A stretch of 8,863 bases of DNA from Thermoplasmata archaeon (GTDB taxonomy: Archaea > Thermoplasmatota > Thermoplasmata > Thermoplasmatales > Thermoplasmataceae), in contig JAKAAJ010000046.1 in assembly GCA_021802365.1 (NCBI GenBank), positions 1 through 8,863 on the forward strand, written 5' to 3'. The translations under genes and the position numbers were made by a program. Shown piece by piece: positions 1 through 5,592 of this stretch. Under the pieces are notes generated by a model, which saw only the letters and a list, made by a program, of their open reading frames with translations, was not told the DNA's origin and made no database searches. Every line of letters starts with the position of its first letter. Position 1 is the first letter of the stretch.

Positions 1-123
1 AGCTGGATAGGCACAGAAGGTGGATTTACAATTGGGTTTGTACTCTGCATCCTTGGGGGTTTTATGGCAGTATCCTGGAAAAAGAGAAGGATTGGGGCTT
101 CAATCCCAAACAATCCTGTTTGA
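1..123 (+). CDS. C-terminal end of an integral membrane protein (5' end outside window)
   Basis: Frame 1 is open from the first base to a TGA at 121-123 and encodes the last 40 residues of a protein that begins outside the window. Residues from about 7 to 25 form a hydrophobic glycine-rich stretch (FTIGFVLCILGGFMAVSW) that looks like a final transmembrane helix. It is followed by a KKRR cluster and a short polar tail, which by the positive-inside rule would place the C terminus in the cytoplasm. This fits the last helix of a secondary transporter such as an MFS or amino-acid permease, but the fragment is too short to name a family. It converges on the pirin gene, with only 5 bases between the two stop codons, so the two genes are separate transcription units. 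Confidence 0.7.
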   Translation, partial: SWIGTEGGFTIGFVLCILGGFMAVSWKKRRIGASIPNNPV

Positions 124-128
124 ACCAT

Positions 129-1079
129 CTATAAGAATAATGGTTCCCTGTCCCTGATAAATGTACCATTCTGCAAGTCTCTGAACGCCTCATTTAGCTG
201 CTCTTGGGAATTCATGACAATAGGGCCATACCAGTGCACTGGCTCCCTGAGGGGCCTCCCCGCAAGGAGTATGAACCTGGCCCCTGATTCGGACGACACA
301 AGTTTGACAGTGTTCCCGTCCATACTGAAAACTATGGCGTCCCCCATTGAAAAGTTTGTATTCTGTGGATATACTGAAAGGGAACCTGCCATGGTGTAAA
401 GGATAGTATTGTATCCATCCGGGACTATGTATTTGAAATCCGATTCAGGTTCAAGCACTATGTCCAGATAATGAGGATCAATCTTTAGATCTCCCTGGAA
501 TTCGGACTCATCTTTGCCATACTTGCCAGAAATCAGTTTCACCTTTGCTCCATCCCCATTATCAACGACTGCTACATTTCTTCCCTTTATATCCCTGTAG
601 GATGGTTTATTCATCTTTTTTTCAGCAGGTATGTTCAACCAGAGTTGCAGTCCCACTGATGATTCTGGCATTCCAGAAGAAAGTATTGCCTCCCTTGGAT
701 CTGTTTTTTCGATCGGCCTTGGCATTTCCTGATGGTATATTCCGCTGCCGGAAGACATCCACTGGAGATCATTTGGGTAAATTGTCCCTCTGTTCCCTTC
801 ACTGTCCTCATGTGTTACTTTCCCATCCAGTATGTACGTGATTGTCTCGATACCCCTGTGTGGATGCCAGGGAAACCCTCTGATATATTCCTCTTTTTTG
901 TTAGAGCCAAAATGATCCAGAAGGAGGAATGGATCTGTAATTGAAGCTGTAGAGTAACCTCCGAATATTCGGCGAAGCCTTACACCTGCCCCGTCCATAG
1001 TATCAGTTCCCCTGAATACCGCCTGAACCTCCTTTAATTTTTCATTTTCTGGCATATTGTCACAAGTACACCATTGCAT
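129..1079 (-). CDS. Pirin family protein (bicupin)
   Basis: The 316-residue product matches the pirin family of double-cupin proteins. The N-terminal cupin holds the family signature: HPHRGIET begins at His72, giving His72 and His74, and the later YHQEMP gives His116 and Glu118. The 2/42/2 spacing is nearly that of the four iron ligands of human pirin (His56, His58, His101, Glu103). DLQWMSSGSGI and LQLWLN are also typical. Family members bind a metal in the cytoplasm; some have quercetinase activity and others are regulators, so the substrate here is unknown. Start: I chose ATG 1079 because a TATA-like box lies about 31 bases upstream. GTG 1082 and ATG 1055 are possible; the latter would drop a CTC-containing stretch and is closer in length to known pirins. 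It stands alone, divergent from the SDR gene. Confidence 0.9.
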   Translation of the reverse strand: MQWCTCDNMPENEKLKEVQAVFRGTDTMDGAGVRLRRIFGGYSTASITDPFLLLDHFGSNKKEEYIRGFPWHPHRGIETITYILDGKVTHEDSEGNRGTIYPNDLQWMSSGSGIYHQEMPRPIEKTDPREAILSSGMPESSVGLQLWLNIPAEKKMNKPSYRDIKGRNVAVVDNGDGAKVKLISGKYGKDESEFQGDLKIDPHYLDIVLEPESDFKYIVPDGYNTILYTMAGSLSVYPQNTNFSMGDAIVFSMDGNTVKLVSSESGARFILLAGRPLREPVHWYGPIVMNSQEQLNEAFRDLQNGTFIRDREPLFL

Positions 1080-1104
1080 CACTGCACAAATATGTTTGCA
1101 AATG

Positions 1105-1115
1105 TTTAATAATTA
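1105..1115 (-). promoter_or_regulatory. TATA-like box for the pirin gene (possibly shared with the SDR gene)
   Basis: Read on the minus strand the sequence is TAATTATTAAA, centred about 31 bases before ATG 1079, which would give a transcript with only a few leader bases. The motif is nearly symmetric, so it could also serve the divergent SDR gene, though that gene has a better-placed box of its own. Inferred from position and composition only. Confidence 0.4.
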
Positions 1116-1133
1116 TGGTGTAGAACCTGCCAG

Positions 1134-1145
1134 TTTAACTTAATA
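1134..1145 (+). promoter_or_regulatory. TATA-like box for the SDR gene
   Basis: TTTAACTTAATA is centred about 28 bases upstream of ATG 1167. Archaeal TATA boxes sit about 26 bases before the transcription start, so this spacing predicts a leaderless mRNA. No good Shine-Dalgarno site precedes the start codon, which agrees. Confidence 0.45.
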
Positions 1146-1166
1146 GCAAGTAACGGATTAGGAATT

Positions 1167-1901
1167 ATGGTAGACATAATTCGTGATTCACTGGCTGGAA
1201 AAGTTGCAGTAATACTTGGTGTGGGGCCAGGTCAGGGAATGGCAAGTGTAAGAATGATGATCAATTTTGGGGCCAAGGTTGCCATAGTATCAAGATCAGG
1301 CAATATGTTTGGCCTGGTGGAATCTTCCACCATTAAAGCATTCAAGGCTGATCTATCTAAGCCCGAGCAGATCAGTGCAGTCAGGGATGCAATACTGAAG
1401 ACCTATGGACAGATTGATACCGTAATATCAAACGTTGGAAAATGGGAAGCCTCAGGAAAGGAATTCCCGGATGACACTTTCTTCATGTCCATGCTGCAGA
1501 CAAACCTCCTCAGCCATCTTCGAATTATAGAGTCATTTTCAGAGCCTATGAAAAAAAATGGAGGTTCCTTTGTCCTCGTTGGAGCATCCCCGCATATCAT
1601 GCCAGGCAACGATCTTTCCTACAATATATCCAAGGCAGCAGTACCGGAGCTGGTCAGAAAAACCGCTGAAACGCTCAGGAAGTACAATATAAGAGTTAAT
1701 GGGGTTATGCCGGGTTCAGTTGGAAAGGAGGACACCTATTACAAGGTCTTCCCATTTAACTTCACAAAGTTTTCAGAAAGCACAAACCTTGAACCTATTG
1801 AGATAGCAATGGTAAATGCATTTCTGGCCAGTGAGATGTCACTTGGAATTAACGGCCAGTGCATTAATGTTGACAGGGGTCTAAATACAATTACCAAGTA
1901 A
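1167..1901 (+). CDS. Short-chain dehydrogenase/reductase (SDR) family oxidoreductase
   Basis: The 244-residue protein is a single Rossmann-fold SDR of classical length. Visible elements in order are a glycine-rich cofactor loop GVGPGQG (18-24), Asp62 in the ADLS segment, a SNVG variant (88-91) of the usual NNAG motif, Asn113, Ser141, and YNISK with Tyr152 and Lys156. These last residues form the Asn-Ser-Tyr-Lys catalytic tetrad with normal spacing. A PG motif follows at 182-183, and INVDRG near the C terminus is the usual closing segment. Arg43 at the end of the second beta strand, where NAD-specific members have Asp, hints at NADP(H); this is inference. The loop begins with Gly instead of the common Thr. 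The substrate cannot be read from the sequence. The gene lies 29 bases upstream of the aldehyde dehydrogenase on the same strand, so a functional link is possible, although each seems to have its own promoter. Confidence 0.9.
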   Translation: MVDIIRDSLAGKVAVILGVGPGQGMASVRMMINFGAKVAIVSRSGNMFGLVESSTIKAFKADLSKPEQISAVRDAILKTYGQIDTVISNVGKWEASGKEFPDDTFFMSMLQTNLLSHLRIIESFSEPMKKNGGSFVLVGASPHIMPGNDLSYNISKAAVPELVRKTAETLRKYNIRVNGVMPGSVGKEDTYYKVFPFNFTKFSESTNLEPIEIAMVNAFLASEMSLGINGQCINVDRGLNTITK

Positions 1902-1911
1902 TTTTATGTAT
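1902..1911 (+). promoter_or_regulatory. TATA-like box for the aldehyde dehydrogenase gene
   Basis: TTTTATGTAT begins directly after the SDR stop codon and is centred about 25 bases before ATG 1931, the right distance for a leaderless transcript. There is no Shine-Dalgarno site ahead of that ATG, so an independent leaderless mRNA is more likely than translation from an SDR read-through message. Confidence 0.45.
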
Positions 1912-1930
1912 GATCCTTACATAAAGAATC

Positions 1931-3493
1931 ATGACCTTCGAGAACGAACTGACATATGTCAGGATGACAAAAGGCGGAAAAGAGAAGGAATTTCATGATC
2001 TTTATGAGAAGGCTCTCAAAGACGCCGAAAAATATCTGAATAAGGAATACCCGAATATTATCGTGACCGAGATAATTGAGAAAGAGAAACTGAAGGATAT
2101 CTCCCCCATAGACGGAAAAGAAATAGGAACATTTCAAGCAGCTTCTGAAGATAGCGTAAGGAAAGCAATCTCCATGCTGAAGTCCAATTATAAGAAGTGG
2201 TATCACTATGGATACAGAAAAAGGGCATCCATCATTCTGAAAGCAGCTGACCTTTTGAGTGAGAAAAAATTCCTCATATCCGCCCTCCTTGCTTATGAGA
2301 ATGGCAAGAACAGAACAGAGGCTATGGCTGATGTTGATGAAGGCATAGACTTTCTCAGATATTATGCATTCGACCTCATACAGAACAATGGATACGAGAG
2401 ACTCACCGGAAAAGGCTACGACAACGAAGAGAGCTTCAGCGTAATGAAACCTTATGGCGTCTTCGCTGTGATCCCTCCTTTCAACTTCTTTGCAATTACT
2501 GTAGGAATGACCGCGGCACCTCTTGTGGCCGGCAACGGCGTTATTCTGAAGGCTTCCGGGGACATTCCCATAAGCACTTACCTCACAGTAAATATGCTCT
2601 ATGAGGCAGGAGTGCCGAAAGAAGCACTTGCCTTTGTTGCGGGTAAGGGGTCTGTTGTAGGAAAGATGATAACTGAGCATGACGATATCGGAGGAGTCGT
2701 CTTCACCGGATCCAGAGAGGTTGGAATGGGCATATACAGAAATGCCCAGGCTAAGAGACCAAAGCCTGTGATCACAGAAATGGGTGGAAAGGATGCAGTC
2801 ATTGTTTCCAACAACTGCAGGCTTGATGATGCAGTAGAAGGTGTTTTCAGAGGGGCTTATGGATACTCTGGACAGAAATGCAGCGCAACTTCACTTGCAT
2901 ATGTTCACAGGGATGTTTATGATGAGTTCGTGAAGAAACTCTCTGAAAAAGTCAGAAACCTCAAACCGGAGGACCCAAGAAAGAAAGAGGCGTTCTTGAA
3001 TCCGGTAGTAAACCGTGAAGCATATGAGAGATTCAAGAACCTGACACCAAAGTTTTCAGAAGGAGGAAAAGTTGTTGCTGGAGGAAAGGCTCTTGATCAA
3101 CCGGGCTTCTATGTTGAAGCGACATTAATTGCTGATGCAAAACCAGATTCTCACGTTGTCAGGGAAGAGCTGTTCCTCCCGGTACTTGCAGTTCTTAAGG
3201 TAAACAGTGTGGAAGAGGCCGTCGAACATATCAACAAATCTGAATATGGATTGACCGGAGGCATATTTACAAACAGCCAGAAGGAAATGGAATATTATTT
3301 CGACAATGTCGAAGCAGGAGTTATATATGCCAACCGTACCAGAGGTGCAAGCACCGGTGCTGTTGTCGGCTCCCAGCCATTCGTTGGATGGAAAATGAGT
3401 GGAATAAGCGGTAAAGGTACCGGATCCTACTACTATCTCCAGCAGTTTATGAGGGAGCAGTCTCAGACAATTGCACACTCAGATATTTCCTGA
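1931..3493 (+). CDS. rocA: Aldehyde dehydrogenase, 1-pyrroline-5-carboxylate dehydrogenase type
   Basis: The full-length 520-residue protein belongs to the NAD(P)-dependent aldehyde dehydrogenase superfamily. Seen in order: PPFNFF with Asn185 of the oxyanion hole, ILKASG with cofactor-contacting Lys207, FTGS (258-261), EMGGKDA with general base Glu283, SGQKCSATS with nucleophile Cys317, and EELFLPVL (412-419). The C-terminal pattern STGAVVGSQPF followed by GWKMSG, and the MREQSQT ending, are characteristic of P5C dehydrogenases, which oxidise glutamate 5-semialdehyde to glutamate in proline or arginine breakdown. Length agrees with that group (about 515-545 residues). No proline dehydrogenase is in the window. 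A different aldehyde substrate remains possible, because acidophilic archaea also use ALDH members in sugar breakdown, but GAVVGSQPF favours P5C. The last 47 bases overlap the convergent lipB gene. Confidence 0.85.
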   Translation: MTFENELTYVRMTKGGKEKEFHDLYEKALKDAEKYLNKEYPNIIVTEIIEKEKLKDISPIDGKEIGTFQAASEDSVRKAISMLKSNYKKWYHYGYRKRASIILKAADLLSEKKFLISALLAYENGKNRTEAMADVDEGIDFLRYYAFDLIQNNGYERLTGKGYDNEESFSVMKPYGVFAVIPPFNFFAITVGMTAAPLVAGNGVILKASGDIPISTYLTVNMLYEAGVPKEALAFVAGKGSVVGKMITEHDDIGGVVFTGSREVGMGIYRNAQAKRPKPVITEMGGKDAVIVSNNCRLDDAVEGVFRGAYGYSGQKCSATSLAYVHRDVYDEFVKKLSEKVRNLKPEDPRKKEAFLNPVVNREAYERFKNLTPKFSEGGKVVAGGKALDQPGFYVEATLIADAKPDSHVVREELFLPVLAVLKVNSVEEAVEHINKSEYGLTGGIFTNSQKEMEYYFDNVEAGVIYANRTRGASTGAVVGSQPFVGWKMSGISGKGTGSYYYLQQFMREQSQTIAHSDIS

Positions 3494-4175
3494 ATTCCCC
3501 CTCATTACCAAATTTTTTTGTATCATTTATCCTGAATTTTTCAGCTAAAATTTGTTTCTGTATTTCAACAAAATGTTCGAAATCAATGTCGGTTTCACTT
3601 TCTAGGCTCAGACTTGTCATTATATCATGGTCGAACCCGCAGGGCATTATCTTTGAAAATGGAACCATATCATTGCTTACGTTCAGTGCGGCCCCATGAA
3701 GAGTGGAGAAACCCTTAACTGCCAAGCCGATGGATGCAATCTTTTTGCCGTTTAAAAGCCAAAGACCTGTTTCCCTTCCCAGCCTGCCCTCTGAACCTTT
3801 CCCATATCTTAGAAGTGCCTCAGCCATGGATGATTGAATTCTCTCTATAAGCTGGAGAACATTTATCCCATTTTCTTTCAATGATACGATAAAATACATT
3901 ACGAGCTGGCCGGGGCCATGGTAGGTGACTGACCCTCCACGTTCGATCCGGATAGGCTTTTCCTCAAGATAGGGATATTCTTCCGGATTGTCATGTATCC
4001 CAGTAGTGAATGTTGGAGGATGCTGAAGCATCATTATGATGTCGCCAGTTTGGCTTTTGTTTCGTCTATCATTCAGAAGTCTCTGAATTTCAAGGGTTGA
4101 GAAATATTCAGACAGAAAAGAAGTGTTGTCAATGATAACGCTTCTTCCAGAATTTACCACTGGAACATTATCCAT
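3447..4175 (-). CDS. lipB: Lipoyl(octanoyl) transferase LipB
   Basis: The 242-residue product carries the LipB signatures in order: LQHPPTFTTG (HPPT 52-55), RGGSVTYHGPGQL (79-91, with His86), GLWLLNGKKIASIG with Lys145, STLHGAALNV, and IMPCGF with Cys179. Lys145 and Cys179 correspond to the Lys142/Cys176 catalytic dyad of Mycobacterium tuberculosis LipB with a constant shift of three. LipB moves an octanoyl group from acyl carrier protein to a lysine of the lipoyl domains of 2-oxoacid dehydrogenase complexes or GcvH, through a Cys thioester; LipA then adds sulfur. I chose ATG 4175 because the numbering fits and a TATA-like box lies ahead; a TTG at 4220 would add 15 residues. The last 14 codons run into the ALDH gene, giving a C-terminal extension past the usual end of the family. 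LipA is not in the window. Confidence 0.92.
   Translation of the reverse strand: MDNVPVVNSGRSVIIDNTSFLSEYFSTLEIQRLLNDRRNKSQTGDIIMMLQHPPTFTTGIHDNPEEYPYLEEKPIRIERGGSVTYHGPGQLVMYFIVSLKENGINVLQLIERIQSSMAEALLRYGKGSEGRLGRETGLWLLNGKKIASIGLAVKGFSTLHGAALNVSNDMVPFSKIMPCGFDHDIMTSLSLESETDIDFEHFVEIQKQILAEKFRINDTKKFGNEGEFRKYLSVQLSETAPS
3513..3519 (+). terminator. Oligo-T terminator candidate after the aldehyde dehydrogenase gene
   Basis: A run of seven T lies 20 bases past the ALDH stop codon. Archaeal RNA polymerase can terminate at such T tracts without a hairpin. The tract lies inside the coding region of lipB, on its antisense strand. Inferred from sequence only. Confidence 0.4.
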
Positions 4176-4203
4176 AATCAAAGGAATGTGGTAATGTAAT
4201 TTC

Positions 4204-4214
4204 AAATTTTTTAA
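4204..4214 (-). promoter_or_regulatory. TATA-like box for lipB
   Basis: On the minus strand this reads TTAAAAAATTT and is centred about 33 bases before ATG 4175, so a transcript would start a few bases ahead of the start codon. This placement supports ATG 4175 over the TTG at 4220, which would lie upstream of the box. Confidence 0.4.
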
Positions 4215-4218
4215 GAAC

Positions 4219-4229
4219 AATTAATAATC
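4219..4229 (+). promoter_or_regulatory. TATA-like box for the winged-helix gene
   Basis: AATTAATAATC is centred 26 bases before ATG 4250, the classic distance for a leaderless archaeal mRNA. It lies back-to-back with the lipB box (4204-4214), so the two divergent promoters nearly touch and one bound regulator could affect both. Confidence 0.45.
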
Positions 4230-4249
4230 AAAACACATATTGCCTTTCC

Positions 4250-5011
4250 ATGGTGCCCGATCAGGGAACTCTTACCCAGTTGATGATAATGCTCCGTATC
4301 CTGCAGGGAGAGGATAGGCCGGCGGATATCTCCCGGGAGGTGGGCATTACCCTGCAGGGTGTGCAGTACAATATCAAACAACTGGAAAAGAGAGGACTTC
4401 TTGATCAAAATGGGCATGTCACCAAGGATGGATTTGCTTTTGTGGAGACATACCTAACAAATCTCCGCGATTTCGTCTCTTTAAATCTCAGCAGGCTTGA
4501 CACAGTAAATACCTGGGAGGCAATTGCTGATAATGACTTTTCAAAAAACGACAGGGCACTTCTTCGAATGGAGGGAGGGTATCTTCATGCACTTGCCACT
4601 GATGGGCCTTACTCAGGCACTGCTGCATGGGATGCCAGGAAAGGGGAAATAGTAGGAATAGGGCAGGTCAAGGAAAAAATCGAGGTCAACATTGGGGAAG
4701 TTATGATCCTTGTGGTACCAGTTTCCCCTTCAATAGACAAATCAAGTGCATTAATGGAGGAAATTGGAAAAGCATCACAAAAAAACCACATAATAGCAGT
4801 ATCTGGAGAACATGCGTACTATCTTGTAAGAACCGCAGGATATGATCCAAGGATTGAGTTCGCCTCTCTGGAAGGCAGTTTCGAAGCTGCTTCCAGGGGA
4901 CTGAACGTCTTACTTGTAATATCAAGCAGAAGGTTTCATTTTGCACTGAGCCTGATCAAGGAGATGGAGACCAGATACCCTGAAATTAACCTGCAAATCA
5001 AATATTTGTAG
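4250..5011 (+). CDS. Winged helix-turn-helix protein with unrecognised C-terminal domain
   Basis: The 253-residue protein has an N-terminal winged-helix domain of MarR/Lrp-like layout: a first helix at about 8-19, PADISREVG (24-32) as second helix, TLQGVQYNIKQLEKRGLL (34-51) as the recognition helix, and a wing with GHVTKDG (55-61). A helical linker with LRDFVSLNL follows. The remainder (about 100-253) is an alpha/beta domain with GTAAWDARKGEIVGIGQV, a hydrophobic strand VMILVVPVSPS, HIIAVSGEHAYYLVRTAG and LNVLLVISSRRF. I do not recognise this domain as a named enzyme; it resembles ligand-sensing halves of archaeal-only regulators and has no transmembrane segment. It is probably a cytoplasmic, ligand-responsive transcription factor, by inference. 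The gene is divergent from lipB with 74 bases between start codons, suggesting self-regulation and perhaps control of lipB. The gene ends at TAG 5009-5011 ahead of the speD leader. Confidence 0.75.
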   Translation: MVPDQGTLTQLMIMLRILQGEDRPADISREVGITLQGVQYNIKQLEKRGLLDQNGHVTKDGFAFVETYLTNLRDFVSLNLSRLDTVNTWEAIADNDFSKNDRALLRMEGGYLHALATDGPYSGTAAWDARKGEIVGIGQVKEKIEVNIGEVMILVVPVSPSIDKSSALMEEIGKASQKNHIIAVSGEHAYYLVRTAGYDPRIEFASLEGSFEAASRGLNVLLVISSRRFHFALSLIKEMETRYPEINLQIKYL

Positions 5012-5096
5012 ATATAGAAATATATAATCACTAATATTTTGCTATAGATATTTAGATGGCACAATTGAATTTTCCATAATTATTCAGGTGCGTAGA

Positions 5097-5107
5097 TATA
5101 AAAAAAA
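5097..5107 (+). promoter_or_regulatory. Alternative TATA box upstream of speD
   Basis: TATAAAAAAAA has good archaeal TATA composition. A transcript from it would start near 5127-5130 and carry a leader of about 57-60 bases before ATG 5187. It may be an upstream promoter or chance in AT-rich DNA. Confidence 0.3.
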
Positions 5108-5124
5108 CTCATCGGAATAATAAA

Positions 5125-5134
5125 TATTTAAATA
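5125..5134 (+). promoter_or_regulatory. TATA box for the speD operon
   Basis: TATTTAAATA is a palindromic, near-ideal archaeal TATA box. Transcription would begin near 5155, leaving about 30 bases of leader ahead of ATG 5187, which includes the GAGGTG site at 5166-5171. So, unlike most first genes here, speD probably has a true 5' leader. Confidence 0.45.
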
Positions 5135-5165
5135 CAACATTTTAATACGACTGATTGTCAACTTT

Positions 5166-5171
5166 GAGGTG
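5166..5171 (+). promoter_or_regulatory. Shine-Dalgarno site GAGGTG ahead of speD
   Basis: GAGGTG matches the archaeal anti-Shine-Dalgarno complement GGAGGTGATC. It is ideally spaced (5 bases) from ATG 5177, which is out of frame with speD, but 15 bases from the likely speD start at 5187. A second candidate, GGAGG at 5179-5183, is only 3 bases from 5187. The GTG inside this site (5169) is in frame with speD and would add six residues. Confidence 0.45.
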
Positions 5172-5176
5172 CAAAT

Positions 5177-5281
5177 ATGGAGGAAGATGGCAGTGGCCGT
5201 AGGGTTTCAGATTTTGGCAGATCTATATGGCGTGGATCCGGACATAATTTCAAAGGCCGACAACATATATCCGATTATTGA
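5177..5281 (+). CDS. Possible 34-codon upstream ORF overlapping the start of speD
   Basis: ATG 5177 opens a frame of 34 codons that ends at TGA 5279-5281, in the +2 frame relative to speD and overlapping its first 95 bases. It has the best-spaced Shine-Dalgarno site in the region (GAGGTG, 5 bases upstream). The predicted peptide is basic and glycine/serine-rich, starts MEEDGSGRRV, and resembles nothing I know. It may be a chance frame or a leader ORF that limits speD translation. Overlapping upstream ORFs control AdoMet decarboxylase translation in eukaryotes; any parallel here is inference. Confidence 0.25.
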   Translation: MEEDGSGRRVSDFGRSIWRGSGHNFKGRQHISDY

Positions 5282-5585
5282 GGATGCTGTTAAGGCAGGT
5301 AATTTGACAAGAATATCGTCCGATTATTACCAGTTCCAGCCAGCGGGTGCAAGCGGAGTGGTTTTACTGGCAGAGTCTCATCTGTCATTTCATACTTGGC
5401 CGGAGTATGGGCTTGTTACCTTGGATGTCTACACATGTGGTGATCCAAAAGGGGCAGAAACAGCATTTGATTACCTTGTGGAACACCTGGGTCCCGATAA
5501 AATAGATTGTAAGAGGCTGAGAAGAGGAACCTCTGTAACAGAAGAGGTAAAGGTGGAGAAGCCGGAGCACCTTATAATACAGTAA
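5187..5585 (+). CDS. speD: S-adenosylmethionine decarboxylase proenzyme (pyruvoyl-dependent)
   Basis: The 132-residue product is a short prokaryotic SpeD. LLAESHLSFHTWPEYG contains the self-cleavage site between Glu63 and Ser64; Ser64 becomes the pyruvoyl group. His69 and Cys84 (DVYTCG) are the other processing and catalytic residues. They match Thermotoga maritima Ser63/His68/Cys83 with a constant shift of one, which supports ATG 5187; GTG 5169 is the alternative. AdoMetDC makes decarboxylated AdoMet, the aminopropyl donor for spermidine synthesis, in the cytoplasm. Some archaeal and bacterial SpeD homologues have switched to arginine or ornithine decarboxylation, so substrate is likely but not proven. 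It is the first gene of a two-gene unit with the exchanger 7 bases downstream, and its 5' end is overlapped by another frame opened by a well-placed Shine-Dalgarno site. No spermidine synthase is in the window. Confidence 0.92.
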   Translation: MAVAVGFQILADLYGVDPDIISKADNIYPIIEDAVKAGNLTRISSDYYQFQPAGASGVVLLAESHLSFHTWPEYGLVTLDVYTCGDPKGAETAFDYLVEHLGPDKIDCKRLRRGTSVTEEVKVEKPEHLIIQ

Positions 5586-5590
5586 AGGTG
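5586..5590 (+). promoter_or_regulatory. Shine-Dalgarno site of the exchanger gene
   Basis: AGGTG directly follows the speD stop codon (TAA 5583-5585) and precedes ATG 5593 by 2 bases. Placement at the junction implies translation of the exchanger from a speD-exchanger polycistronic mRNA. Confidence 0.55.
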
Positions 5591-5592
5591 CA

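Larger units (their letters stand above)
5012..5168. other. AT-rich intergenic region upstream of speD
   Basis: This 157-base stretch is strongly AT-rich and carries several TATA-like motifs, at about 5018-5029, 5097-5107 and 5125-5134. A seven-codon frame (MAQLNFP, ATG at 5056, TAA at 5077-5079) sits about 30 bases behind the first of these; it is too short to call a gene. I see no tRNA, strong hairpin or known riboswitch fold. It most likely holds the end of the upstream transcript and the promoter plus leader of speD. Confidence 0.5.

Noticed and set aside
545..944. Plus-strand open frames across the pirin gene
   Set aside because: The pirin reading frame on the other strand has all four metal ligands and full length, so these are chance frames.
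1904..2680. 258-codon open frame on the minus strand opposite the ALDH gene
   Set aside because: It is antisense to a clearly conserved ALDH, its translation is Cys/Ser/His-rich and unlike any family, and it has no promoter or ribosome site; it follows from the codon bias of the sense gene.
3125..3478. 117-codon minus-strand frame inside the ALDH 3' region
   Set aside because: Shadow of the ALDH coding sequence, with no recognisable protein features.
5056..5079. Seven-codon leader peptide frame MAQLNFP behind a TATA-like motif
   Set aside because: Such a short frame is expected by chance in AT-rich DNA, and it has no ribosome site or visible link to speD.
5012..5168. AT-rich region as a replication origin
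   Set aside because: No ORB-like repeats and no cdc6/orc1 gene nearby; it is explained by promoter and leader elements.
5177..5281. Frameshift at the start of speD
   Set aside because: I considered whether the 34-codon frame was the true N-terminus joined by a frameshift. The in-frame start at 5187 already gives complete family numbering (Ser64, His69, Cys84), so no repair is needed.
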